Below are positions 23,965 through 35,958 of a DNA stretch of 64,000 nucleotides, in pieces. Location of the stretch: positions 68,005,638 to 68,069,637 of the forward strand of contig CM060177.1 of the NCBI GenBank assembly GCA_030549775.1, given 5' to 3'. A program made the position numbers and the translations under genes. The stretch's first letter is position 1. The number at the start of each line of letters is the position of its first letter. Under the pieces are notes generated by a model. The model did no database searches. It saw only the letters and a program-made list of their open reading frames with translations, and was not told the origin of the DNA. The stretch comes from Tamarix chinensis (lineage: Eukaryota; Streptophyta; Magnoliopsida; Caryophyllales; Tamaricaceae).

Positions 23965-24104
23965 CTTTGAACATAATTTATTAATTTATAAAATAATCAT
24001 ATCTATTTTTATAAATCAAAGGTCCATATAGTAATTAAAGATAAATTATTCCAAATAAGAGTTTAAATATTTAATTTTGGATTTTGAAAATTTGGGGTAT
24101 TACA
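23965..24104 (-). repeat. Truncated 3' LTR of the minus-strand gag-only gypsy
   Basis: The minus strand starts TGTAATACCCC at 24104. The first 130-140 bp match the start of LTR E (35958 downwards): both have TTATTTGGAATAATTTA and GACCTTTGATTTATAAAAA in order. The rest of the LTR is missing. Directly right is a polypurine tract on the minus strand. Confidence 0.72.
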
Positions 24105-24145
24105 TCACTACCCCCTTAAAGAAAAACTTTGTCCATGAAGTTTAC
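24105..24145 (-). other. Polypurine tract and last pol codons of the minus-strand gypsy
   Basis: The minus strand reads NFMDKVFL followed by TAA, then AAGGGGGTAGTGA and the LTR start. This is the characteristic end of Tekay/Del-type gypsy pol (a GDKVFL-like tail, stop, polypurine tract, TGTAATACCCC). Confidence 0.75.
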
Positions 24146-24379
24146 ACCTTACTACAAGGGACATATGTGAGGGATCTTATGGTAATCAAGGATAACTACC
24201 CTTTTAAGGGTTAATCTAGATTATTGCAAGGCGACTAAGGAAGCAAATGACACATTCATTCAAGGGTTCAAAAATGACTAAGAGGGATTGATAGTATATT
24301 GGAAGAAGATGTGTTGGGATTAATCAGTTACTCATCTACTCCTACTAAGTGGCCAAGAAGTTTGCTTCAAGCATCAAGT

Positions 24380-25370
24380 CATGTTGAATTGGCCATTGCT
24401 AGGACCTCTTAATTATGTTATGGGGTGCATTGTAGCACTTGAAGCTCCTATGCCCAAGTTGACCACAGTCGTGGCTTTGAACCGACTTTCCCATGTATTC
24501 CTTGCCTAGGTGATCTCTTCTGCAACAATAATAATGGTAGTTTTGGATTAGTCTCTTGATAGCTTTGTCACGAGAAGCACTCTGACTCTTCTGGTGTCAA
24601 ACTCTAGCTTGATGATGGTGTCGAGCATGTGAAGCCCTGCCACTAGGATCCTTACTCTTTTCTTTAGATTCTAGCTCTTCGTTATTCCTCTTTCCCAAGA
24701 TGGAAGTATGGTCTTGGACCAAAGCATTGGCAACATGTGCCCCCTTGTATAGCATAGCCAAGTCGTGAGAAATGGATGCACCCATCATACTCCAATTGTA
24801 TAAGTGGATTCCTTACTCGAACTGGAAGGTCATTGTAACCTTGCTAACTTCTATTCTACGATGGAACTTCAGCAACTCCATAAAATGTGTATAGTACTCC
24901 TTTACCAAAAAAATTCCTTGAGTTAACCCGTGAACTCCTTGAGCTTATCCAATTGAGGCTCTAGGTGTAGAATCGTATGTGAAGTGCACTCTTGAGGTCT
25001 TATTAACACATTGATCATCATCCATGAACACAAAAGTCTTCCCACCAAATGTCTACTTGTTCTCAAGGGATTTATAATTTGATTCTCATCCTTCTCTCTT
25101 CAAGGTAATTGATTGCCTTGAAGGTTCTATCTAAATCTCGTATGAATCCTTTTAGGACAATAGGATCTTCTTTCCCATCATAGGTCAGCGCTTGATGATG
25201 TGAGACTCTATCAAGAAAATCCTCTCTAATACCCATTTGTGGATGATATAGAGACAGAGAAGGTTGAGGTTAAGACATAGAGGGATGGTGAGCTAACCCC
25301 ATAAGTGTCTCAAATGCTCTTTCCAAGTTTTTGACACACCCATCTAGGACCATGTTAAATTAGCTGCAAA
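24380..25370 (-). pseudogene. Gypsy gag remnant of a pol-deleted element
   Basis: Minus strand from about 25350: MVLDGCVKNLERAFETLM, then GKEDPIVLKGFIRDLDRTFK (about 25150; the GDP..A..W..D motif of Retrotrans_gag is degenerate), REQVDIWWEDF (about 25050), YTHFMELLKFHRRIEV (about 24870), and HDLAMLYKGAHVANALV (about 24740). A CCHC-like knuckle remnant with GQLGHRSFKCYNAPHN is near 24440. Only about 270 bp separate the knuckle from the pol tail and polypurine tract, so protease, RT, RNase H and integrase are gone. The flanking 3' LTR piece and 5' LTR E make it one derivative element. Confidence 0.72.
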
Positions 25371-25599
25371 AAAAAAAGCAAAAAAGAAAGCAAGTTAGAG
25401 AGGTGCTATAATTCAAGCCAAATGACCCATGACAAGGGTCACTTAATTTACCTATACCAAAGCTCATAAGGCTAATCTAGATTTTAAAACATATAGAGGG
25501 GGAAGGAAAAATCCCTTTATAGGTAAAATATTTAGGCTTGTGAGATTAGGATTTCTAATTGAAACACTATTCTCAGCAACCAAAACCCTGATACCCATT

Positions 25600-25674
25600 T
25601 GTGGTATCAACTCAAAACCATTTAAAACCTAAAAAGTTTTGCAAAGTATTCTAACATTAACTTATAGTATCTGT
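25600..25674 (-). repeat. Leader/primer-site duplication, copy 1
   Basis: The plus strand begins TGGTATCAACTCAAAACCAT and ends ATTCTAACATTAACTTA. It is homologous over about 62 bp to 30950-31002. Copy 2 was split off by insertion of LTR C. The segment includes the degenerate primer-binding site of the minus-strand element. Confidence 0.7.
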
Positions 25675-28600
25675 AACACCCCTAAATTTACTATTGAAAT
25701 TTTTTGCTTAATTAAAAGGGTTTAACGGAAGCAAAAAGATAAAACTGTAAATTCGGGGGCATTATCGCCACACTTAGTACCAGAGCGGTTCACTCCTACC
25801 ATTCCAGTACTAAGTGCTAAGGCTAAACAAGGTTAGCATCCAATACACGTCATTAATAAAACATAAGTCGTTAGTAAAACACAGGTCAAATAGGAGTCAG
25901 AGTGCAATTTAGGATTATAATCCAAAGAGTACATAACTAGAGTTTTTTAAAACATAAAGGATTATTCGACACCACATAACTAAAATTAAATAATCCACGG
26001 TCTAATAAAGAAACAGAGTTCAGCTGAGTCACTTTTGATTCCCAAGTCAGGTCTAGGCTCAACGCTCAGCCCCACCTGATGCCTCGTAGGTGTCATAGGC
26101 ATTGAAGACATCATCCCCTACCTGCACAAGCTCAGATGGGTCTTTTTCTCGTGGGAATGAGCAGCACCCATGAAACGGGTGATCAATACGCTATGTACTG
26201 AATAAGGTAACAGATGCGCTAAGGCCAAACATACAACATAGCATACATGGCACAATCACATAAGCCGCATGTAGTAATCCAGATAATGAAGGCCGGCTAT
26301 GGTCGAATTAGACTTATTTTCTTTTGAATCTCTTTTAAATATAGTCATTTCACACCAAAATCTTTATTAATCCATGCGAGTGTGGGAACCCTACTATTAT
26401 AGCTGGTGGATCAGTCAATTATAGGATATAATGCACCTAACCCCTATTATATGTCGGTGGATCGGTTTCCAAGGTAGAACGCTCCTTGCCACTATTATGC
26501 TGGTGGATCGGTCTGGCCTCGACTCTCATGGTATTTCACTATATTTATATAATAGCTTTCCCATGATTCATTGGCAACTTAATGTTTGTTTTGTTGAGCT
26601 CAGGATCCCCCACTATTATAGCCGATGTATAGGTCACTTATAGGGCAGAACGCACCTAACCACTATTATATGCTGGTGGATCAGTCTCTAAGGCACCTTG
26701 GCACCTGGCCACTATTTTATCGGTGGATCGGTCTGGGCTTAGCTCAGCAATGTTACTCTTTAAGTGATTAGTATCTTATTAGATAAAGATTTTCACACTT
26801 GACATGCATGTCAACTACCTTCTACTTCTATTCTCCCAAGGGGGCTCGTCCCATATCTTGAGACTCCTACGCCCCTTATCACACCCCGAAATCCATTCTC
26901 CTTTACACTTACCCTTTAATGGACAACCCAACTCCTACGGGTGTGGGTTAGGGCTCAACACCTCATGACATCAACTCCACCTACTATCACCCCTAGGGTA
27001 TTCCCTTGAAAACCCTAATTGGACCAATGTGGCCTAACCCTCTCTCTCATTTACACTACCATTACCTCGTTCATCACCCCATACCTTAACTCATTAGGTC
27101 CAATCCCAACTCATATCATCTTACATTTTGATTTCATATGTGACCGGAAAAACCCTAGCTAGCCACTTCAAACCCTAGTACCTTTCTTCTCCCACTAGTA
27201 ACCTCTCCGTTTTTCACCTAATATCTCTTCTCTCCTATGACACCCATAATCACCCCTTATATAATAAAATCTCACTCTGAACCCGTACTCCACTCTTCCT
27301 TAAATATATTTTTTTACTCCCACATTTTCTAGATTAATACTTTCTCCCAAAACCCTAATCGGGTCCCTTATACACCCTTACACCAACCTACGTACTAATT
27401 TTTCATCCCAAGTCTCCAATCACTCTACAACTTTCCCTTAGCTTGTTTACACCCTAATATAACTTTTCTCACGTAAAGTTCATCCCCATGAAAGATTTAT
27501 CCACCCTATGCAAACTCTCAAATTCCCCATGCAAATTTTAAGACCCCCATGCATGGTTCCCATCTCTCATTCATTTTGGGTCATTCCTTCCTCTTTAATT
27601 TCCTCTCATGGATCCTGAGGTATTTTGTTCAACCTCATATCCCTCCTTAGTGAACTCACTTCCCATTTTCTTTTTTTTTGTCCTTTCATTTCCATATCAT
27701 ATTATCAATGGTCCTATCATACATGTCCTAGAGGGCCATAACATATGACATCATAATCACCATATATACATATAACACGCATGTCATAAGAAACATATAC
27801 AAACATACCTCAACTCCAAGCAGCGCTACACATAATACAAGTTAATGATAATCATGTAATACACGACGTAGCATGCTATAAATCATCCAAGGCATACAAG
27901 TCACACAACACACATGGGCCTTAGCTGCATCATTACCTAAAGCGATGCCGGGCTTGGAGCACGCTCCTACGACTCCTTAGGATTTTAGCTCAATTCACCT
28001 ATAAGAGGGAAAATACTAAGGATTAGTTTCCCTCCTACCAAAAGTACCATTACTCCTTATTTTAGTCCAAGATTAGGGTTATTATTATTAAAGGGGCATT
28101 ACACATGAAAACTAGGGTTTTTATCTTAAAAATAGCCTACTAGATATTATTAGTCAAAATATGTTTATTTTAATATTTATTGCTATACTTATATTATTAA
28201 CCTATTAGCTTTATTCTTCTAATAATAGTACTAATACTAATTATAGCAAAATAGTGATAATAATACTAAAAAATAATAATAGTAACGCTAATGCTTATAG
28301 TGATAGAAACCCTAACATTTTTAAGGCTAAGGCTAACTATAGTGTTAGGGTTAAAATAGTAATATAATAATTGCAATACCAACAAGGTACTAATATTCCT
28401 AAAAGTAATAACGATAACAGTTGTATTTTGAATAATAATAATAATATAAGGGTTCAAATGCTTTTGTCATAATAATAGTAACAAAATAATAACAATAATA
28501 ATAATAATAACTAATAATGATACCATATTAATAATGTTAATGATAAAGGCATTAGGAGTAATATTAACAATATTCTAATATTATATAGTAAAATACTAAG

Positions 28601-28856
28601 GCTTAAGTATTCTTCTTCTTTAACGAAAAAACGATAATATGCCAACTTTGGTTTAAATAACATTAATAATAATAAAATTAGTGGTAGTAGTAGCAGCAGT
28701 AGTAGTAATAATAATAATAATGATGATGATGATGATGATGATGATAAAAATGTTAAGTATAATGATAATAACAATAACAATGATAATAGTAACCGAAATG
28801 ATAATAATAATATAAGGGTCCAAATATTTAAGTAGTAGTAGTAGTAATAATAATAG

Positions 28857-28899
<43 letters not shown>

Positions 28900-29173
28900 C
28901 ATGATAATAGTAATATAAGGGTTCAAATGTTTACCATAATAATAAAGATAATGATAATAGGCCTTAGCTAGCATTAGTAATACTAGTAGGAATAATAGTG
29001 AGGTTAGTAATAATAATAATAATAATAAACGAAGCAAAGTCCTAATCATAACAACACTAAGGTTGTAGGCCATTATTAATGACAATATTATTATTGGTTA
29101 GTAAAATCATTAAGTTAGGTTAAGTAATAATAATAATAATAATAATAATGATAGTAACAACAACAACAATAAC

Positions 29174-29210
<37 letters not shown>

Positions 29211-30944
29211 GAGATAAATATATTAATACTAAAGTTGTTCATAATAATAATGATGATAATAGTATTAGTAGTAATAGAAAAATAATAATAATAATAAGGA
29301 TAACCATTTTAATGCTAAAGTTGTAGCCTTTTAAATAATATACCCTAGTTATAAGTATTTCTAAAATTAGGTTAGGTAATAAGAGTGATACATAATAATA
29401 ATATTAATAATGGTAATAATAATAATAATAATAATAATGATAATACAACAGTAATAATAATAAGAATAATAATAATAGTATTATTAAGGATAATACTATT
29501 AATATTAAATAAAATTATTAACACTTATAGAAAATAGTTCAGGGGTTGGGGAAATTGGAGCACCACCTAACGACTGTGGCAGAACCAGTGGCGGTGCATG
29601 GTGGCGATGGCAGCGGCGGTGGAGGAGAAAGAGAAGTGGAGGGGTGTTTGAGGTGGAGGAAGGTGCAACAGGTAGAGAGGGGTGGAATAAAGGTGATGGT
29701 GTAGCTGGCAATGGCGGTGCACAACGGTTTTTGTGGTGACCAAAGGTGGTGGAAGATGGAGAAAGTAGAAGGAGAGGGAGGTAGGGGGAGATGAAGGTAT
29801 GGGAAGATAGGGGAAGGTTCCCTAGGTGTTTTGGAGGGTGGAGGGGGTGCTAGTTGTGGCGGGGATGGCAGCAGAAGGTAGTGCGAGGTGCGGCGAGGAG
29901 TTGGAGTGGGCTGCTCAAGTTGGCAACTTTGTATGGCCGGGGCGGCAGTTTTATAGAGGGAGGTGCGGGGAAGGTTTTGGTGGACAGAGCTTGCGACGGA
30001 GTAAGGGTCTGTTTGGGCGGTGGCCGAAAGTTGGAATTCTGGGCTTGCAAAAAAGGGAGCTTGGTTATGGATGCCTTTGGGGTGTATTTATAGGTTAATT
30101 GAAGGAGAAAATGACAAAGGAAGAAGAAGACAACCAGGGTAGGTGAGGTAGGACCACCGCTTGGCGGTGGTAGGCAACGCAATCCTGCCATGGCAGGTTA
30201 GGTCGGGTCGGGGAGAAAAAGGAAAGGAGATGGGAACGTGGGGAGGGGAGAGATGGGGCTTGTTGGGGTCAAAAAAGGAAGAAAATGACGGGGAGAGTAG
30301 AGAGAAGGGAGGTCAGATGGCATTGGTGGATGTGGGCGGTAGAGTTGTAGGGTCGAATTTGCAGGTCGGGAGTGCAGGTGGAGTGGAAGAAGAAGGAAAG
30401 GGAATAGGTGGACCAACGGTCCAGGGGGAGAAAAAAAAAAGAGGAGAGAACCGATCGGGTAGTTGGGTGCAAGGACAGGGCTCGCGGCTAGGGCCGCACG
30501 AGATGGGCCAGGGAGGAGAGTTTGGGTTGCAGGCTGGCCCAAACCGGGGAGAAGGAAAATAAGGAAATGAGAAAGAAAGAAAAAGGATAAGAAAGGGAAG
30601 AAAGGAAAAAGGAAAAAGGGAAAAGGATAAAATGGTTGGGTTGGGGTATTTGGTCTTTATTTATTTATATATTTAAGTTACATATTTAATTTTAATAATA
30701 ATTATTTTAAGTATAATAATTAAATTCATTTTTAGATTAATTAGCCTATTTTGGATAAATTATCCTTAACTTCCATTTTAATTAGTAAAATATCCAAAAT
30801 TTTCTAAATAATTTATTTATTATTTTCTCTTTATTTTCCTCAATTAATTTCCTCTTTATTTAATAAAATAATTTATTTTCTTAATTTTCCTAATAAATCA
30901 TTTTTTTGTCATAATTCCTAAATTAGGGTTGTAGGGGTATTTCT
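25675..30944 (-). repeat. Long solo LTR C
   Basis: Starts TGTAACACCCC at 25675 and ends ...GGGGTATTTCT at about 30944. The flanks GTATC (25670-25674) and GTTTC (30945-30949) fit a target-site duplication with one change. 5.27 kb, the longest LTR here. AACGGAAGCAAAAA at about 25724, dyad at 26184-26200, and CACTATTATA modules at 26390-26720. Its middle has CCCTAG-rich text (27000-27600), then 1.3 kb of AAT/AGT triplets, a G/A-rich zone (29530-30620) and an AT-rich end like LTR B. Closest relatives in the window are A and B. Confidence 0.8.
28180..29520. repeat. Degenerate trinucleotide zone in LTR C
   Basis: About 1.3 kb of AAT, AGT, GAT and AAC triplets with phrases such as ATAAGGGTTCAAATG (28446, 28917) and variants repeated between them. 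The purest run is (AAT)n near 29173-29210. Frames rich in Ile, Leu or Asn in this stretch are artefacts of the repeat. Confidence 0.9.
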
Positions 30945-30949
30945 GTTTC

Positions 30950-31002
30950 AATTCAAAACATTTAAAATTGAAAAGATCCTTGAAAATGCTCTAATATCAA
31001 CT
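30950..31002 (-). repeat. Leader/primer-site duplication, copy 2
   Basis: ATTCAAAACATTTAAAATTG to GCTCTAATATCAACT, matching 25600-25674. GCTCTAATATCAACTT at 30988-31003 is a degenerate reverse complement of the TTGGTATCAGAGC primer site directly next to LTR E. Confidence 0.7.
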
Positions 31003-33139
31003 TGTAATACCCCTGAAATTCATTACTAAATTATTTTATATTAAAAATTTTAAGTAGAAGCAAAAAAGGTAAATTTCAAGGATGGTACTATCACACTTAG
31101 TACCAAATTGATTTCCCTCCACCGTTCAAGTACTAAGTGTTAAGGCTAGAAACATACTATACAAACAACCAAAATACAATCATAAAATAGTGTAGTGCTA
31201 TGGCTAAATTACAATAAGTAAAATCCACTATTAGTGGTTATAGAATGAAATCAACAAAAGAGGGAATATAGGAGTTTTAAAGATAACATTGAAATCTTCT
31301 GGAATAGTCCTATACTCTTAGCCCAAGAATAAAACCTAGATAATGCCTTTGGGCTACCCTAGAAAGGCCACTGCCCATTGAACAAGTAGTGGCACACAAA
31401 AGGAATTTTTCAATACTATGGTACTAAACAACCCTTTATATACAACTAAAAGGTAGGGCCCGTATACAACACATCAATTATCACACATCAAACACATGAA
31501 TAGAAAATTACACATATATAGATTGAAATACAATAATCATTAGAATAGCCACATGCATCAAGATTATATGTCACAAAGGCTTATTCACTTAGAGATAACA
31601 TAACTTATCAAAGGAGCATCCAGGCGAAGCTCTTTGCAGTATAATTAAATAGCCAACATTATACTCATCCAATGCACACCACCACTTAGCTCAAGGGTAG
31701 GCATCAAGGTCGCTACCATAGCATATCAATAGGTCATAATAGTACAAACATTATTATCTGAACTTAAGCCATTAATTAGATATTAATCATCTCTCAAATT
31801 ATGTGCATGTAAGCTCGAGGCCCCACTATTATAACTGGTAGAACGATACACATAATCTGGGACAAAATAATCCTAACTACTATTATAACTAGTGAATGGT
31901 CACATATGATATCATATAGGGGAAAAAGTGTCGACCACTATTATAACCGGTGCACTAGTAGATAAGAAACACATAGTCCCAACCTATGAGGTGTTCCACT
32001 ATAAGTAATTAGTGTCTTCCCATTTAAATTAGCACAACAATTCCATTTTAATTATCACACCAATTATTAACTTGATTAGGAGATCACGAAACTAGAGACA
32101 CAAAGGTATATAGGTCATACTGGCACATAAGAGAAGCACAATATCCTTCCGACTATTAGCCTAAGGATGCAAAGGTACTATGGTTGCACCGGTGTATGAA
32201 GGCATATTGTATCCTACTGACAAAGAAACCTAATCTATAAGTATACATACCCTCTAAGTAGGACTGTAGAGCTAAATAAAGTAAGATGTAGGGCTTAACT
32301 AGGGCACTAAGGCACACCAGCAAAAATCTAGAATAATTGTGGGCTAAACCATGTCTTTAGGGTAGTGACCCCTATCAAGTCTCCATTTTCGATCTTAAGG
32401 TCTTTCACTTTAATTATTAGTATCTTAATTAAGGTGACCAAGAGAAATACATTAATTAATTACTTAAACATTTTTATTTTTTTCTATTATTATAAAGTAT
32501 TCAATACTAGGATTATTATCAATGTTACCTTAAGTAGTCCACTAAGGCTATCCTAGGTTCCAATATTCATACTTGGGCACCTTAAGTTAAAGTGACTAAA
32601 ATGCCCCTAAAGCTAAGGCTACCTCTATACCACCCACTTCCACCACATAATTCATTTTTATTTATCAACATGCCATAAGAAAGTAACATACCTTAATTAT
32701 ATTATTGATTATGAAGTTAAAGTACCCTATACACCAAATGATCATTTTATAAATAAACCCTAACATGCACTTCTAGAACAACCAGCACATAATCTCATGC
32801 ATAATCAACAATTAAGGCACCTCTTGCATGTTTATGAAATAACATCATAGCACACCCTAATTTACCAATTTACCCCCAGACCATGCATACTCATTATTAT
32901 ACAGTCTAATTCACCAAAATACCCCTAGGCTTTATAATGTTCATGATGATGCTTGAATAGGTGATACTAAGGCCAAAACCCCTATTATCATATTTAATAT
33001 TAATTTATTCCCTTCATGCTTAATTATTAGCCCAACCACCATTTTACCTACACATTTACCAAGATAACCCCGACTAAGTTAATAGCACTCTACTATTATA
33101 TCTAACATCAAGTCATACCTACCATACATGTTTATTAAA

Positions 33140-33365
33140 CTAATCCCCATCTTTCCTACAAAATTACCAAAATACCCCTTTTTATTTATAAAATTACAAA
33201 ATTCCATTCTTACTTGTAAAATTACCAAAATGTCCACCTTACTTTTAAAATTACTAAAATGCCCTTCTTACGTATAATATTAATACAATGTCATTCTTAC
33301 TTGTAAAATTACTAAAGTGCCCTTCTTAATTGTAAAATTATGAAAATGCCCCTCTGGCATTTAAC
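33140..33365. repeat. Short tandem repeats of about 40-45 bp in LTR E
   Basis: Five or six diverged copies of a unit containing TGTAAAATTACTAAAATGCC followed by CTTCTTAC-like text. Similar AAAATACCCC phrases recur singly through 32860-33800. Confidence 0.8.
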
Positions 33366-34001
33366 ATTAATAATCATACCCACATGCATCATTACCACCA
33401 TAAACTCCTATTATCATACTTAGTACCAATTACCACTTATCATGCATTGATGTTAAGCTAGCTCCCATTACACATGTCATATTACTAAAATACCACTAGG
33501 TCATTTATTATCAATAATCCTACCCAACATGCACTATTCACTCCACATAACCCTTATTATTATTCTTAGCACCAATTATCACCTATCATATATGTTTATA
33601 TAAGCAACCTCCATTTGAACATATAAAAATACTAAAATGCCCCTAGAACATAACATATCATTTTTTCATGATGGAACATGAATTTTTAATTCCATAACCC
33701 CTACCATCATCCTTAACACCCCATAACACTTAGCTTGCATTTTTATTAAGATAATCAATGCCATACATTAAAATTTTCAAATTACCCCTACGTCATAAAT
33801 ATTGATATTTTTACTAACACTTATATTTATATTTATCATTCAAGCTCCCATATGATTTCTTAGCATCAAATATAACTCATTAGACATCTTATTTAGGTTT
33901 AAACATTACGATGTGTCCAAATGATCAAATTGATCTTAGGGCTCATATTAGTATTATTTATACTACAAGTGTCCATATTTACTTAGCATGACATGTATAT
34001 T

Positions 34002-34325
34002 CCCTAAACCTTAAACCTCTAAACCCTAACCCTCTAAACCCTAAACCCTAAACCCTATAAACCGTAAACACTCTAAGCCCTACACCCTAAACCCTCTAAA
34101 CCCTTAAACCTAAACCCTAAACCCTAAACCCTAAACCCTAAACCCTAAACCCTAAACCCTAAACCCTCTAAACCCTCTAAACCCTAAACCATAAACCCTA
34201 TAGCCTCTAAACACTCTAAACCCTAAACCCTAAACCCTAACCCCTAATCCTAAACCCTAAACCCTCTAAACCATAAGCCCTAAACCCTATAAACCCTCTA
34301 AACCCTAAACCCTCTAAACCCTTAA
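34002..34325. repeat. Interstitial telomere-like array
   Basis: About 320 bp of CCCTAAA units (seven tandem perfect copies around 34110-34165) mixed with a 9-bp variant CCCTCTAAA and single-base variants. CCCTAAA is the complement of the plant telomere repeat TTTAGGG. It lies inside a retrotransposon LTR, with no other telomeric or subtelomeric feature nearby. Confidence 0.9.
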
Positions 34326-35402
34326 ATTAAATATACATTCATTTAGTTTCAATATGAGAAGGAAAAAAATCATCCTTGATTCAAAATTTGAAAAATTCTT
34401 AAATTAAACCTTATACAAGTTTGAAAAGAAACATTATACAATCATCTAAACTAGAACGAAAAGCACCAATGACCAATACTTTCATGAAGTTGAAAAAAAA
34501 TTACATCCAAATCCAGTCTTTCATTGATAATAGTTACAATTTGAAGTAAGGAATTAAAAAAAAAATTGGTTCTTGCCCTCTCAAACTAACCTGCAAAAAT
34601 TTGCCTGCCTCAAACTAACCTCCCTAACCCTCTCTCCCAAAATAGGACACCCGTGCCCTGCCCTGCCCACACCACCACCACCACAAATCTTTAGTGTTTC
34701 TGCATTTGATTTTTTTATCCTCCAGGCTAGATTCAAAGCCTGAAGTTTCATTAATTACAGACTACTTTCAGATCATTATTACTAGTCACGTACAACAACA
34801 TTAATCCAACCACATAATTAATAGGACTAACCAACAACCACCAAACAATCAGCACTGATAATTATTCCATCCATAACAGAATACAACATTCCCGACCTAT
34901 AATCAGCATCGGTAATCAGAGTATCAACATTGCCATAAAAAATGATTATAAAAAACATATAAGAACCAACAAAACAGAATAAAAAATACCACCTCTTGAC
35001 TGAAACTTCAAAATCACTAATTTTAAGTTATGCAGCACATCTACAATTGATTAAGCCTATTATTGTTGGCATTTAAACATATCGGAGTCGACTATAGTTA
35101 CTCCCAAAACACATAACTCTATTTGAGATGGGATTATGCGACATATTAATTGACCCTCCAACCATAAAAAAATAACATAAAATCGAATACCATTGTGCTC
35201 CTACTGTTGTCGTGATGTTGTCGTGTGCTGCTTCTCCTTGTCTCCTGTGTGGCAGTGTAGTGCGGTTGAAGTCAAGAGGAGGTAGAGGAAGCTTGACAAA
35301 TGAAGGGACTGAGGTCTGGTGAAAGAGAACAGTGGCTGAGCTCGCGCTGGCAGATCTTGATGCCGTTTGCTAGTCTACGAGGCTCGTCAGAGTAGATGAT
35401 AA

Positions 35403-35620
35403 GTGGAAATTGAGGGAGGTCAGGTACTTTGCTCAATCTATCAGCAGATGGGAGGAGCAGGCCGACAGAGAGATGTAGAGGTAGAAATGGCGATGGAGAG
35501 ATGGAGAGACAGGGGCAATGGAGAGGGAGAGAGGTGTGATGGAGGATGCGATGGAGGGAGAGAGGTGCGATGGAGAGGGAGAGAGGCACGATGGGGTCTG
35601 GGGGTCGGGTGCTAATGACG
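35403..35620. repeat. GA-rich tandem repeats in LTR E
   Basis: Repeated GAGAGAGGTGCGATGGAG-like units of about 20 bp. The complementary frame (35679-35272) is rich in Ser, Pro, His and Leu, has no recognisable domain, and is best read as a repeat artefact. Confidence 0.75.
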
Positions 35621-35795
35621 AAAGCCGAAACAGAATGGGGCGAGGTAGAGAGGGTTAGACGCTGGCGAAGGAAAAACAAATAGGTCGCGTAAGACTTGTT
35701 TTTATCCCACGGCCGTTAGATCTAATTTAGATCCAATGGCTAACAATTGTTCCTACATTTGTATAGAAAAAAAAGGTTCCCACATGATCTTAAAT

Positions 35796-35821
35796 CTATA
35801 TATATATATATATATATATAT
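35796..35821. repeat. (AT)n microsatellite
   Basis: Thirteen AT/TA units. Confidence 0.95.
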
Positions 35822-35958
35822 CAATTTATTAAAGAAGCCAATATATTTTTTATAAATCAAAGGTCTACAAAATAATTAAATTAATAACTTAAGATTAAAT
35901 TATTCCAAATAAGGGTTTAAAATTCTAATTTTAAAATTTAAAAATTTAAGGTATTGCA

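Larger units (their letters stand above)
31003..35958 (-). repeat. 5' LTR E of the gag-only gypsy
   Basis: Plus-strand left end TGTAATACCCC at 31003, right end ...AGGTATTGCA at 35958. 4.96 kb. The primer-binding site is on its left, so the sense strand is minus. It resembles LTR D in the first kilobase: GTACTAAGTG box, dyad CAATACTATGGTACTA at 31411, CACTATTATAAC modules at 31822-31965, and CACATCA text. It holds short repeats (33140-33365), the telomere-like array (34002-34325), a GA-rich zone and an (AT)n run. Its minus-strand start matches 23965-24104. It is unclear whether part of 34340-35760 is a further insertion. Confidence 0.72.

Noticed and set aside
23843..24104. Ending solo LTR F at the TGTAATACCCC complement at 24104
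   Set aside because: The perfect duplication TCTTC and the alignment with LTR G end F at 23842; 23965-24104 matches the start of LTR E and is followed by a polypurine tract.
12820..29520. CRISPR-like spaced repeats in the triplet zones and CACTATTATA modules
   Set aside because: Spacers are not unique and units are diverged; this is plant nuclear repeat DNA.
29826..30562. Open frames of 79-133 residues on both strands in LTR C
   Set aside because: Found on both strands of a GC- and GA-rich low-complexity part of an LTR; no domain, and no counterpart of similar sequence in LTR B.
34002..34325. True chromosome end
   Set aside because: The array is short and degenerate, and retrotransposon sequence continues on both sides for tens of kilobases.
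25675..35958. C and E as the two LTRs of one element
   Set aside because: Their sense-strand starts differ (C like A and B; E like 23965-24104), the space between them is only about 58 bp, and C has its own near-perfect flanking duplication.
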